A DNA stretch of 64,000 nt, taken from assembly GCA_963755335.1 (NCBI GenBank), contig CAVWJW010000003.1, positions 1-64,000 of the forward strand. Direction: 5' to 3'. The stretch comes from UBA10649 sp963755335. GTDB taxonomy: Bacteria > Actinomycetota > Actinomycetes > S36-B12. This document shows, in pieces, positions 50,814 through 60,639 of this stretch. The number at the start of each line of letters is the position of its first letter. Positions within the stretch are counted from its first letter, which is position 1. The position numbers and the translations under genes are program-made. The notes beneath the pieces are model-generated. The model saw only the letters and a program-made list of their open reading frames with translations, had not been told where the DNA came from and made no database searches.

Positions 50814-51825
50814 ATGACCAGACGCCGGCTCCTTGCCGGTGTGTGCCTGGTCGGGGCGCTGGCGGTCGGTTCGGTCGGGAGCACTGCGAGTGCCGACCCG
50901 GTCCCGAGACCGTCACCGTCGACACCGAGCGCTGAGTCCGCCGCGCAGCTCTACTCGACGACGAGCATGCAGCTCATCCTCCTTGAGCGCCGCAGTGGTC
51001 CTGCTGCGGCGCTCAAGGAGCTCGATCGGCGCATCACGACCGACCCTCGCCTCGGCGGGGTGTGCCACGCGGTCGCGCACGACCTGGGCCACGAGGCTCT
51101 CGAGGAGGCGGATGGCGACGTCAGCAGGGCACTGGCGGCGCGGGACGACGTCTGCGGTGGCGGGTACACGCACGGAATCATCGAGGTGGCTCTCGGCGCT
51201 TCCGCCCACCCGGCCAAGGACCTGCTGACCCTGTGCGCGCCGCGCCAGGACGGCTCCTGCTTCCACGGGATCGGGCACGGGGCGATGTTCGCTACGGGGA
51301 TGAACGTCACGCGGGCATTGCGCCTGTGCGACAGGGCACCGACAACGCTGCTCGCCAGTCGGTGCGGTGAAGGCGTCTTCATGCAGCTGTTCAGCTCCGA
51401 CGTGAGCGGCATGCACATGACGGGGGCGCCGGTCCCCACGCTGGCCAGCGCCCGACGAACGTGCGCGGAGACGCGTGCGCGGTACGCGCCGAGCTGCTGG
51501 TTCTACGCCCCCACGATCTGGCTGGCCGACCGTCCCGATGACTTCTCCGGCGCCATGTCGTGGTGCGCCTCGGCCCCTGGGTCCGTGGCGCGGCAGCTGT
51601 GTGCGAAGGGGGTCGGCAGCCGCACGATCAAGTACCACCCGGAGGATCCACGGATCGGCGCCGCGGTCTGCTCGGCAGCCGGCGACCTCACCGATCCCTG
51701 TTTGTCAGGGATGGGCTCGTACTGGTCCGTGCACTTCAGGGGAGCGCGAGCACCGTCCGACGTCTGCCGTCATCTGGGCTCGACAGTCCCTGGCCGGCCG
51801 CTGTCGCACCGTCCTGCGGGGTTAG
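50814..51825 (+). CDS. Secreted Cys/His-rich protein, frameshift near end as sequenced
   Basis: About 336 aa. Signal peptide (MTRRRLLAGVCLVGALAVGS ... ASA). The mature part has many Cys and His in repeated patterns (CHAVAHDLGHEAL, DGSCFHGIGHGAMFATG, ASRCGEGVFMQLF, CWFYAPTIWL), a family of extracellular proteins of unknown function. In the open frame the last about 65 residues run antisense into the permease gene. The neighbouring frame instead gives SLAGRCRTVLRG and a TAG at 51825, four bases before the permease stop, so a frameshift near 51770-51800 is likely. Confidence 0.72.
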
Positions 51826-51828
51826 GGA

Positions 51829-53595
51829 CTACTCGTCGTCCTTCTCGGCCTCGAACTCCTCCTTGGCCCGCTCGAGGTCCTGCTCGCTGCGCAGCGCCCG
51901 CAGCTGGCTGGTCGAGTCGATCTCCTCGCCGCTCTCGAGGTCGAGAGCCATCATGCCCGGCGGGAGGTTGGACAGGTCGGGGGCGATGACGAGATCCGGC
52001 AGGCCGGAGTCCGGCAGTCGCACGGTCTCCTCCTCGAACGCCGCCGCCGAGAGGATGAGCTCGGAGTGCGAGCGCTGCGAGAGCGTCTGGCCGCGGAAGA
52101 AGGCGGGAGCGATCCGTGACCAGATGACCATGAGGATCACGCCCACCAGCAGCGTGCCGATGCCGATGATGAACACGCCGCCGATGCCCCACAGGGTCGT
52201 GCTGCCGTAGTCGGGCTGCGCGTACTGGTAGGACGCGATGACGAAGGCGCCCAGCAGCATCACGCCGCCCAGCAGCGGGAACAGGAACCGCATGACGAAG
52301 TAGTTGAAGCTCCGGAAGGCCGAATGCCGGTAGAACCACACCGCGGCGAAGCCCGTGAGGCCGTAGTAGAAGGCGATCATCAGGCCGACCGCCGCGATCG
52401 AGTCGCCGAGGACGTTCTCGCTCACGAGCGTGAGTCCCACGTAGAAGATGATCGAGACCGCCCCCATCCACACCGTGGCGGTCGTCGGCGTCAGGTAGCG
52501 GGGGTGGATCCGGGCGAAGTAACCCGGGATGGCCTTGTAGGCGCCCATGGCCAGGGCCGTGCGCGCGGTCGGCAGGATCGTCGTCTGCGTCGATGCCGAC
52601 GCCGACGAGAGCACCGACAGGATCAGGAGGATCTCGAGGATCTTGCCGATGCCCGAGTCGCCGAAGACGGACGGCCCTAGGGCGTTGAACACGTCGGCGG
52701 AGTTGTCGGGGTTCGCCAGCCCGAGGTCGGTCTCGCCGACGCCGGCGAAAGCCACGGTGGCGACGCTGACGATCGCGTAGGTGAGCAGGAGGAGCAGCGT
52801 CGAGATGATCGCTGCCCGGCCCGGGGTCTTCTCCGGGTTCGACGTCTCCTCGTTGATGCTGACGGCGGTGTCCCAGCCCCAGTAGATGAACACGGCGATG
52901 AGGGTGGCAGTGACGAGGGCGCTGAGCGAGAGCCCGGACGGCCAGAGCCAGCTGAGCTGGGGCGTCAACGACTCCGCCGTCGCGTTGCCGGAGTAGACCT
53001 TCACCAGTGCGATGGCGGAGAAGGCGATCAGCACGACGATCTCGATGCCGAGCAGTGCGTACTGGAGCCGGGCGGACACCTCGATGCCGCGGTAGCAGAT
53101 GTACGTCATCACGATGATCCACGCGACGCCCGCGACCATGCTCCAGAAGGTGGAGGCAGCGAGGCCGTCGAGACCGAACAGCTGGAAGCCGTATGAGCCG
53201 GCGATCTGGGCGAGGTTCGCCATGACGATGACGTCGGCCGCGATGATGCCCCAGCCGCCCACCCAGCCGGCCCACGGGCCGAAGGCGCGCGTCGCCCACG
53301 TGAACGTGGTGCCGCAGTCGGGCTCGGCCTTGTTGAGCTGCTGGTAGGCGATCGCGATGAAGAACATCGGGACGAAGGCGAGCAGCATGATCGCCGGCGC
53401 CTTGACGCCGACGATCCCGTCGCCGTTCGTCGTGGCGACGACGAAGCCGAGGCTGGCGGCAAGGCTGTAGGCCGGCGCAGTGGATGCCATCCCCACGACG
53501 ATGCTCGACACGAGCCCGAGGGCGCCGGTCTTGAGGCCCTTCTCGCCCGCCACCTCCGGGAAGCCGATGGGGGCCTGGGTCTCCTGCTGCGCCAT
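51829..53595 (-). CDS. APC-family amino acid permease
   Basis: 588 aa, twelve to fourteen membrane helices. TGALGLVSSIVVGMASTAPA (substrate-binding unwound helix 1) and AIAYQQLNKAEPDCGTTFTW are APC-superfamily signatures. The C-terminal about 75 residues are an acidic cytoplasmic tail (SEQDLERAKEEFEAEKDDE). ATG 53595 is preferred because GGAG lies 7 nt upstream; GTG 53616 is the alternative. Substrate unknown; the adjacent PLP decarboxylase makes an amino acid or amine plausible. Confidence 0.92.
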   Translation of the reverse strand: MAQQETQAPIGFPEVAGEKGLKTGALGLVSSIVVGMASTAPAYSLAASLGFVVATTNGDGIVGVKAPAIMLLAFVPMFFIAIAYQQLNKAEPDCGTTFTWATRAFGPWAGWVGGWGIIAADVIVMANLAQIAGSYGFQLFGLDGLAASTFWSMVAGVAWIIVMTYICYRGIEVSARLQYALLGIEIVVLIAFSAIALVKVYSGNATAESLTPQLSWLWPSGLSLSALVTATLIAVFIYWGWDTAVSINEETSNPEKTPGRAAIISTLLLLLTYAIVSVATVAFAGVGETDLGLANPDNSADVFNALGPSVFGDSGIGKILEILLILSVLSSASASTQTTILPTARTALAMGAYKAIPGYFARIHPRYLTPTTATVWMGAVSIIFYVGLTLVSENVLGDSIAAVGLMIAFYYGLTGFAAVWFYRHSAFRSFNYFVMRFLFPLLGGVMLLGAFVIASYQYAQPDYGSTTLWGIGGVFIIGIGTLLVGVILMVIWSRIAPAFFRGQTLSQRSHSELILSAAAFEEETVRLPDSGLPDLVIAPDLSNLPPGMMALDLESGEEIDSTSQLRALRSEQDLERAKEEFEAEKDDE

Positions 53596-53723
53596 GCCGA
53601 CTCCGTTCTGTGTCACGTCCTGAGGTCCCCGCGGGGGGCCGATCAGCGCGACGCTACCGTCCCGTCCTCGGCGAAGAGCGGCATTGACATCGATTGGGGG
53701 TCCGGACGCGCGGGAGGGGGCAC

Positions 53724-54059
53724 CTAGTCGGCCAGGATGTCCGTTTCGTCGAATTCGGCCGCATGCGCATGGGTCCAGGCGACCAGCGCGGAGATCAGCA
53801 GGCCGGAGCGCCCGGACGTCAGGGAGGGACGGTGATCGGGCGCGAGTTCCTCCGGAACGACGGCGCCCACGAGCAGTCCGCCGGGGCTGTAGATCGCGGC
53901 TGTCGCCTCGCCCTCATGCTCGACGATCCGCCAGCCGGACTCATGGCTGATGACCAGGGCCCAGGCCGAGAGTCGGCCCAGGACGCGGTCATAGGCGTTG
54001 TGGCCGACGGGCTCGTGGGCGATCGTCCACGGCCCCGACTGTCGACGGAAGGGATCCAT
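53724..54059 (-). CDS. Hypothetical 111-aa protein
   Basis: Not recognised. Soluble, with strands such as WALVISHESGWRIVEHEGEA and a C-terminal helix ending HAAEFDETDILAD. Codon usage is like the neighbours, but no strong ribosome site is visible. Divergent from the PLP enzyme. Confidence 0.55.
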   Translation of the reverse strand: MDPFRRQSGPWTIAHEPVGHNAYDRVLGRLSAWALVISHESGWRIVEHEGEATAAIYSPGGLLVGAVVPEELAPDHRPSLTSGRSGLLISALVAWTHAHAAEFDETDILAD

Positions 54060-54185
54060 GCTCGGTCCGGGGGAGAAGAGGTCGGGCGATCGACGCTACT
54101 GCACGGCCGGGTGATCGGCGACTGATCGGTCCGTGTGCGAAGGTACGCATGATCAGGGCGCAGTCGAAGGAAGCGGGGATCGGGC

Positions 54186-55598
54186 ATGGACGAGGCAGCT
54201 GTCGAGGCCTTCTTGAACGAGCTGTATCCGTACCGCTTCGAGAGTGAGACGTTCCGAGCGATCCCAGAGCACGGACGCTCGGCGGACGATGTCCTCGCTG
54301 AGGTGCGCGGCTACGCCCGGCGTGAGGACCGCATGGGCGACGAGGGCCGGGTTTCCGGCTCCCTCTACTGCGGTGATCACAGCCACTACCACGTGCTTTC
54401 CGAGGTGTTCGAGGAGTTCGCGCACGTCAACGTGCTCCAGCGGGACATGTACCCGTCGGCCACCAAGTTCGAGGCCGAGATCGTTGCGATGGTCGCTGAC
54501 ATGCTGCATGGCACGGAGCCGGGCAGTGAGGTGTGCGGCGTCGTCACCAGCGGGGGCAGCGAGAGTCTCGTCACGGCGCTCTACACGTATCGCGAGCAGG
54601 GTCGAAACGAGCGTGGCATCACGTCCCCGAACGTGGTCATCCCCGTCACCGCGCACGTGGCACTCGACAAGGGCGCCCACTGGCTCGGCATCGAGATGCG
54701 ACACGCGCAGCTGACCGACGAGTACGTGGTCGACGTGGATGCGATGGCGGCCCTGATCGACGAGAACACGGTGGCGATCGTCGGCTCGGCGGGCAACTAC
54801 GCGCACGGCCTCGTCGATCCGATTCCCGAACTGGGCCGGCTTGCGCTCGAGCGGGGCGTGGGGCTGCACGTCGATGGCTGCCTGGGCGGCTTCCTGCTGC
54901 CCTTCATCGAAGGCAGTGGAGTCGACGTGCCGCCGTGGGACTTCCGGGTGCCGGGCGTCACCAGCATCAGTGCGGACACGCACAAGTACGGCTACGCACT
55001 CAAGGGGACGTCAACCCTCATGTACCGCACCCGCTCGTTGCGGGCGCACCAGTGGTTCACGTACCCCGACTGGCCCGGTGGCCTGTACCTGTCGCCCGGA
55101 CTTGCCGGTTCGCGCAGCGGCGGGCTCATCGCCTCCACCTGGGCATCGCTCGTGCTCATGGGTCGCGAGGGCTACCTGGAGGCGGCCCGCGGCATCTACG
55201 ACACCGCGCAGGCGATGGTCGCGGGCATCCGCGATCAGGTACCCGAGCTCGACGTCGTCGGCAACCCGATCTTCCTGTTCGCGTTCACCTCCGACGTCGT
55301 GGACGTCTACCTCGTCAACGACGAGTTGAAGCGGCGTGGGTGGCGGATGAACGCGCTGCAGCTGCCCCCCGCCCTGCACTTCTGCGTCACCCGTCCGAAC
55401 GTGTCGCCTCAGGTCGTCGCGGATTTCCTGGCGGACCTTCGGGCGTCCGTCGACTACGCGCTCGAGCATGCGGGTTTGCCCGCCGAGAGCGGCGCGATGT
55501 ACGGCCTCGGCGGGACGCCGCAGGGCAACGAGAGCATCAACGCCCTGATGGGCGCCTACCTCGAGGCGATGCACGATCCGGCACCACCTGTGGCCTGA
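54186..55598 (+). CDS. PLP-dependent decarboxylase / sphingosine-1-phosphate-lyase-like
   Basis: 470-aa fold-type I PLP enzyme. Signatures: GSLYCGDHSHYHVLSEVFEE, TSGGSESLVTALY, VDGCLGGFLLPF (cofactor Asp), SADTHKYGYALKG with the Schiff-base Lys. The first motif and overall arrangement are those of the group II decarboxylases close to sphingosine-1-phosphate lyase. The stop is 4 nt before the kinase start, so the two form an operon. The substrate may be a phosphorylated amino-alcohol; inferred only. Confidence 0.9.
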   Translation: MDEAAVEAFLNELYPYRFESETFRAIPEHGRSADDVLAEVRGYARREDRMGDEGRVSGSLYCGDHSHYHVLSEVFEEFAHVNVLQRDMYPSATKFEAEIVAMVADMLHGTEPGSEVCGVVTSGGSESLVTALYTYREQGRNERGITSPNVVIPVTAHVALDKGAHWLGIEMRHAQLTDEYVVDVDAMAALIDENTVAIVGSAGNYAHGLVDPIPELGRLALERGVGLHVDGCLGGFLLPFIEGSGVDVPPWDFRVPGVTSISADTHKYGYALKGTSTLMYRTRSLRAHQWFTYPDWPGGLYLSPGLAGSRSGGLIASTWASLVLMGREGYLEAARGIYDTAQAMVAGIRDQVPELDVVGNPIFLFAFTSDVVDVYLVNDELKRRGWRMNALQLPPALHFCVTRPNVSPQVVADFLADLRASVDYALEHAGLPAESGAMYGLGGTPQGNESINALMGAYLEAMHDPAPPVA

Positions 55599-55602
55599 CT
55601 CG

Positions 55603-57210
55603 ATGAACGCGGACGGCTGGATCCTCGCGATCGATCTCGGCAACGGTGGTCCCAAGGTCGGCGTCATCGACCGTGATGACCGGCTCCGGGCCGTCGTCGT
55701 GCGCTCCGTCGCCGTGCACATCGGCATGGACGGCGCGGCGACGCAGGACGCCGTGGAGTGGTGGCGCACGCTTGTGGAGGCCGCGCACGAGGCGATCGAG
55801 GCCTCCGGGGTCTCGGGCGACGACCTGCACGCCGTCGCGCTGACCGGCCAGTGGGCGTCCACTGTGCCGGTCGACAGTCTGGGCAACCCCGTCGGTGATG
55901 TGCTCCTGTGGGCCGACACCCGAGCTGGCAAGTACACGAGGGAGGTCATCGGCGGGCCGGTCAACTACCAGGGGTTCGCACCCCAGCGGGTCATCCCGTG
56001 GATCCGGAAGACGGGTGGCGCGCCGACCCCGAGCGGCGCCGACCCGACCGGGCACTCCCTGCTCCTCCAGCACGACTACCCCGAGATTCACGAGCGCGCG
56101 GTGCACCTGCTGGAACCGCTGGACTACCTCGGCATGCGGTTCACCGGACGGGCGGCGGCGACCCCTGCGTCGATGACGGCGAGCTGGCTGACTGACAACC
56201 GCATCGGTCGGGAGCACGGTTACGACGAGGGGCTGGTCGCTCGCTCCCGGCGCGATCCCCGCAAGCTGCCACCGCTCCTGCCGACCGGCTCGGTGCTCGG
56301 CCCCGTCACCCCTGACGTGGCCGCCGAGCTGGGCGTGCGGGCGGGCGTGCCCGTCGTCACCGGCATCCCCGATCTTCATGCGGCGGTGCTGGGCAGTGGT
56401 GCGGTGGAGCCCTACGCCACGCATCTGGCGATCTCCACGACGGCGTGGTTCGGTGCGCGCGTGCCGTTCAAGAAGACCGACATCCTGCACATGATCGCGA
56501 CCGTGCCGGGACTCGACAGCGATCATCGGGTGGTCGCGAACAACGTCGAGACCGGCGGTGCGGCCCTTCGCTGGCTCAAGGAGCAGGTGTACCCCGATCT
56601 CGACTATGAGGAGCTCACCGCACTCGCCGCGTCCGCGCCTGCCGGCTGCGAGGGGCTGATTTTCACGCCCTGGCTGAACGGCGAGCGCAGTCCCGTCGAG
56701 GACCGCCGCCTGCGCGCCTCGTTCCTCAACGTCTCACTGCGCACCGACCGCGCCGCGATGATCCGGGCGGTCATGGAGGGTGTCGCCCTCAATGCGCGAT
56801 GGCTGTTCGACTACTACGTGAAGTTCCTCGGCCAGCAACCCCCGTATGTGCGCATCATCGGCGGCGGTGCCCAGTCGGATCTGTGGTGCCAGATGCATGC
56901 ATACGTCCTCGGCGTTCCCGTTGAGCGACCGGCCGAGCCGCGAGATGCGCAGCTGAGGGGGGCCGCCCTGTGGGCGCGCATCTGCCTGGGCGAGATGACG
57001 ATCGAGGAGGCCGGCCGTCGCACCGTGGTCACCGACACGTTCCTGCCGGACGGCCCTGATGCCGCCGTGTACGCCGCGCACTATGAGCAGTTCCGGCGTC
57101 TGTACGGATCGCTGCGGGCGACGCAGAAGCGACTGGCCCGGCTGTCGTTCCCCCGTCACCCTGAGGGCGATGCGGCCGATTGTCAGGGTCGGATGAGGGT
57201 GACCCCCTGA
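55603..57210 (+). CDS. FGGY-family carbohydrate kinase
   Basis: 535 aa, xylulokinase-like. N-terminal ILAIDLGNGGPKVGVIDRDD (phosphate loop), VALTGQWASTVPVD, WADTRAG, and C-terminal IIGGGAQSDLWCQMHAYVLG with RPAEPRDAQLRGAALWA. Asp/Gly positions for ATP and sugar binding are kept. It phosphorylates a sugar or sugar-like polyol. Coupling with the PLP enzyme is unusual. Confidence 0.9.
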   Translation: MNADGWILAIDLGNGGPKVGVIDRDDRLRAVVVRSVAVHIGMDGAATQDAVEWWRTLVEAAHEAIEASGVSGDDLHAVALTGQWASTVPVDSLGNPVGDVLLWADTRAGKYTREVIGGPVNYQGFAPQRVIPWIRKTGGAPTPSGADPTGHSLLLQHDYPEIHERAVHLLEPLDYLGMRFTGRAAATPASMTASWLTDNRIGREHGYDEGLVARSRRDPRKLPPLLPTGSVLGPVTPDVAAELGVRAGVPVVTGIPDLHAAVLGSGAVEPYATHLAISTTAWFGARVPFKKTDILHMIATVPGLDSDHRVVANNVETGGAALRWLKEQVYPDLDYEELTALAASAPAGCEGLIFTPWLNGERSPVEDRRLRASFLNVSLRTDRAAMIRAVMEGVALNARWLFDYYVKFLGQQPPYVRIIGGGAQSDLWCQMHAYVLGVPVERPAEPRDAQLRGAALWARICLGEMTIEEAGRRTVVTDTFLPDGPDAAVYAAHYEQFRRLYGSLRATQKRLARLSFPRHPEGDAADCQGRMRVTP

Positions 57211-57244
57211 TGCACGGCAGCCCGGCCCTGACCACGATGGAGTC

Positions 57245-58027
57245 ATGACACAGAGCCCCGTCGGCGAGATCGTCGATGCGACGCACACCGGACCGGCCGC
57301 CCGCGCGGTCGATCTGACCAAGATCTACGGCAGCGACGACACGTCGGTGACGGCCCTCGACAATGTCTCCGTCGAGTTCGGCCGGGGTCGCTTCACCGCG
57401 ATCATGGGGCCGTCCGGATCGGGCAAGTCCACCCTGATGCACGTGTGCGCGGGGCTCGACTCGGCGACCAGCGGGCGGGTCTTCATCGGCGACGTCGACC
57501 TGACGACGCTCAAGGACAACGAGCTCACCCGGCTGCGTCGTGATGCCGTGGGGTTCGTGTTCCAGGCCTTCAACCTCGTGCCGACCCTCTCCGCGCTGGA
57601 GAACATCACGTTGCCGATGGACATCGCCGGCCGCAAGCCGGACATGGCATGGGTGGACGCGGTCATCGACACGATCGGGCTGCGCGACCGGCTGCGCAGC
57701 CGGCCCAGCCAGCTGTCCGGCGGCCAGCAGCAGCGCGTGGCCGCAGCCCGGGCGCTCGCCAGCCGTCCGCAGATCATCTTCGCCGACGAGCCGACCGGCA
57801 ACCTCGACTCGCGGGCCGGTGCCGAGGTGCTCGAGTTCCTGCGGCGCAGCGTCGACGAGTTCGGCCAGACGATCGTGATGGTCACGCATGATCCGACCGC
57901 GGCGTCGTACGCCGACCACGTGCTGTTCCTCGCGGACGGTGCCATCGTCGACACGATGGACGAGCCGACTGCGGCCCTCGTCCTTGATCGCATGAAGGGC
58001 TTCGACGGCAAGGGTCGGAGGTCCTAG
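57245..58027 (+). CDS. ABC transporter ATPase (MacB/LolD type)
   Basis: 260 aa. Walker A GPSGSGKST, Q-loop FVFQAFNLVPTLSALENI, signature LSGGQQQR, Walker B IIFADEPTGNLDSR, H-loop MVTHDPTAAS. Typical of exporters/lipid extractors pairing with FtsX-like permeases, such as the gene three bases downstream. Confidence 0.95.
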   Translation: MTQSPVGEIVDATHTGPAARAVDLTKIYGSDDTSVTALDNVSVEFGRGRFTAIMGPSGSGKSTLMHVCAGLDSATSGRVFIGDVDLTTLKDNELTRLRRDAVGFVFQAFNLVPTLSALENITLPMDIAGRKPDMAWVDAVIDTIGLRDRLRSRPSQLSGGQQQRVAAARALASRPQIIFADEPTGNLDSRAGAEVLEFLRRSVDEFGQTIVMVTHDPTAASYADHVLFLADGAIVDTMDEPTAALVLDRMKGFDGKGRRS

Positions 58028-58030
58028 CCC

Positions 58031-60564
58031 ATGCTGCGCAGCGCATGGCGGAGCCTCCTGCACCACAAGCTCCGCCTCATCCTCTCGGGCGTGGCCATCG
58101 TCCTCGGCGTCGGATTCGTCGTCGGGACGCTGATCTTCACCGACACCCTCAACAGCACCTTCACCGGACTGTTCGCCGACACGACCAGCGACGTGGTGGT
58201 CACCGCCCAGCAGGACGTCCAGTCCAGCGGCTTCGCCGGAACCGTGTGCGACTCTGCCTGCCTCCGTGCTCCAGGACGTGCGCGCGGTGGATGGCGTGGC
58301 CAAGGCCGGCGGCCAGGTGGTCGTCGACGGCGTCAGCGTCATCGGTACCGACGGCAAGGTGCTCGGCACCCCGGGTGCACCGCAACTGGGCACGAGCTGG
58401 GACAGCGACGAGGACCTCACTCCCTATCGCGTCATCGAGGGCCGAGGCCCCAGCGCTGCGGGGGAGGTGGCCTTGGACTCCGTCTCGGCGGAGAAGTCGG
58501 GCTATCACGTGGGCGATTCCGTCGCGCTGGTGGCGCCGGACGGAGCCATGAAGGCGACCCTCGTGGGCGTGTTCCGGTACGGCGCGTCGGGCAACCTGGC
58601 TGGTGCGACCATCGCGGCGTTCGACACGGCAACCTCGCAGAAGCTGCTCCTCGACGGCAAGGACGCCTACACGGAGATCGATGCCGTCGCGGCCGAGGGC
58701 GTGTCACAGGAGAGCCTCGCGAAGGACGTAAGCGCGGTCACGGGAGACGGCGTGAAGGTCCAGACGGGCAAGGAGGCGGCGGATGCCGCCACCGCGCAGA
58801 TCACCGAAGGTCTCGCCTTCGTCAACATCTTCCTGCTCGTGTTCGCCGGCATCGCGTTGTTCGTCGGCAGCTTCATCATCCTCAACACGTTCTCGATGCT
58901 CGTGGCGCAGCGCAGCCGTGAGCTGGCGCTGCTGCGCGCCCTCGGTGCAACTCGCGGCCAGGTCGTGCGGGCCCTCGTGGCCGAGTCCTTCGGCGTCGGA
59001 CTGGTCGGTGCCGTCCTCGGCCTGTTCGTCGGCGTGGCCGTGGCCTATGGGCTGCAGGGACTGTTCGCGGCGATCGGCGCGGAGATCCCCACCGGGGGCC
59101 TCGTCCTGCTGCCCGCGCACGGTCATCGTCGGGCTCGTGATCGGCGTGCTGGTGACGGTGGTGGCGGCACTCTCCCCGGCGCTGCGCGCCTCCCGGATCC
59201 CACCGATGGCGGCCCTGCGCGACGACGTTGCGCTGCATGCGAAGTCGCTGCGGGTCCGCGCGATCGGTGGAGCGATCCTGCTGCTCCTCGGGCTGGGCGT
59301 GATGGTCGCCGGCGCCCTCGTCGGCGGGAGCTCCGGCTCCTCCCTGGTCGGCATCGGCGTGCTGGGCGCCCTGATCGGTGCGATCGTCGTGAGCCCCGCC
59401 ATCGCCGGACCGGCGGTTCGCGTGCTGGGCTTCGCGTTCCCGCGGCTGTTCGGCACGGTGGGCTCACTGGCCGTCGAGAACGCCGAGCGTCAGCCCCGTC
59501 GCACGGCAGCGACGGCATCCGCCCTGATGATCGGCCTCGCCCTCGTCTCGGCACTGACGATCTTCGCCACGTCGGCGAAGTCGTCCATCAACCAGATCAT
59601 CGATCGCACGGTCGGCGCCGAGTTCCTCATCTCCAACCAGGCCCAGCGACCCTTCCCAGAACAGGTGGCGAAGGACGTGGCCGCGGTGCCCGGAGTCGGA
59701 TCGGTGTCCCCGGTCAAGCTGCTGCCCGCCCTGGTCAACGGCCAGCCCGGCGCCCTCGTCGGGATCGATCCGGCGACCTACGTCGGGATGGCCAACCTGT
59801 CCTTCACCCAGGGCGGCCTCGCCGACCTCGGGACCGACGGCATGGTGGTCGACACCGAGGCGGCTGCTGGGAACGGACTGAAGGTCGGCGACCTCGCCAC
59901 CGTCCAGTTGACGACCGGTACCAAGGACTTCCGCGTGGTCGGGCTGTACAAGGCGGCCGGCGCCTTCAGCGGCTACGTCGTCCCCACCGCAGCCCTGGCT
60001 TCTGCCGGGGTCTCCTCGGGCGACTCCTTCGTCTACGCCCGGGCGGCCTCCGACGCCGACCTGACCGCGGTGCAGGCGGCCATCACGTCAACCCTTGCCG
60101 CGTACCCCACGGTGCAGGTGCTCAGCCAGGCCGAGTTCAAGGAGCAGATCACCTCGAGCGTGGACCAGATCCTGCTCGTCATGGTCATGCTGCTGAGCCT
60201 GGCCATCCTCATCGCCATCCTCGGGATCGTGAACACCCTCGTGCTCTCCGTTGTCGAGCGCACGCGGGAGATCGGGATGCTGCGCGCGGTCGGCGCCCTG
60301 CGCCGGCAGATCAGGTCGATGGTCGTCCTCGAGGCCCTCGTCATCGCGGTCTACGGCGCGGTGATCGGGCTCGTCCTCGGCGTGTGGTTCGCCGTCGCTC
60401 TGCAGCGGACCCTCACCGAGCAGGGGATCGAGGTCCTCGACATCCCGTGGCCCCAGCTCGTCGCGTTCCTCGTGCTGGCCGGCGTTGTCGGCATCATGGC
60501 CGCCCTGTGGCCCGCCTTCCGTGCCGGGCGGCTCAACGTCCTCCAGGCGATCAGCACCGAGTGA
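58031..60564 (+). CDS. FtsX/MacB-like ABC permease, two frameshifts as sequenced
   Basis: Joined length about 840 aa. The N-terminal helix (LLHHKLRLILSGVAIVLGVG) and extracytoplasmic domain are in frame 1 until about 58255. The sequence then continues as LQDVRAVDGVAKAGGQVVVDG in another frame to about 59110, then TVIVGLVIGVLVTVVAALSP in a third to the stop. Two FtsX domains (helices near 58830-59130 and 60160-60540) with NTFSMLVAQRSRELALLRAL and ERTREIGMLRAVGALRRQI are present and conserved. The ATPase upstream is intact, so sequencing indels are likely. Confidence 0.82.
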
Positions 60565-60587
60565 CCTGGCGAGAATGGCTCCAGTGA

Positions 60588-60606
60588 TCGTGTCAGACTG
60601 ACACGA
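60588..60606. promoter_or_regulatory. Palindromic operator candidate
   Basis: Perfect 8-bp inverted repeat TCGTGTCA-gac-TGACACGA, 33 nt before the acyltransferase start. The form TGACAC with symmetric half-sites is typical of TetR-family lipid regulators; it could also be a short hairpin ending the ABC operon. Confidence 0.5.
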
Positions 60607-60639
60607 GGCGGACAGCGATCATGGAGAGGACCTCGGGGT

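Noticed and set aside
51770..53299. Minus-strand 509-codon frame
   Set aside because: Alternative frame of the APC permease; composition is Arg/His-rich and without domains.
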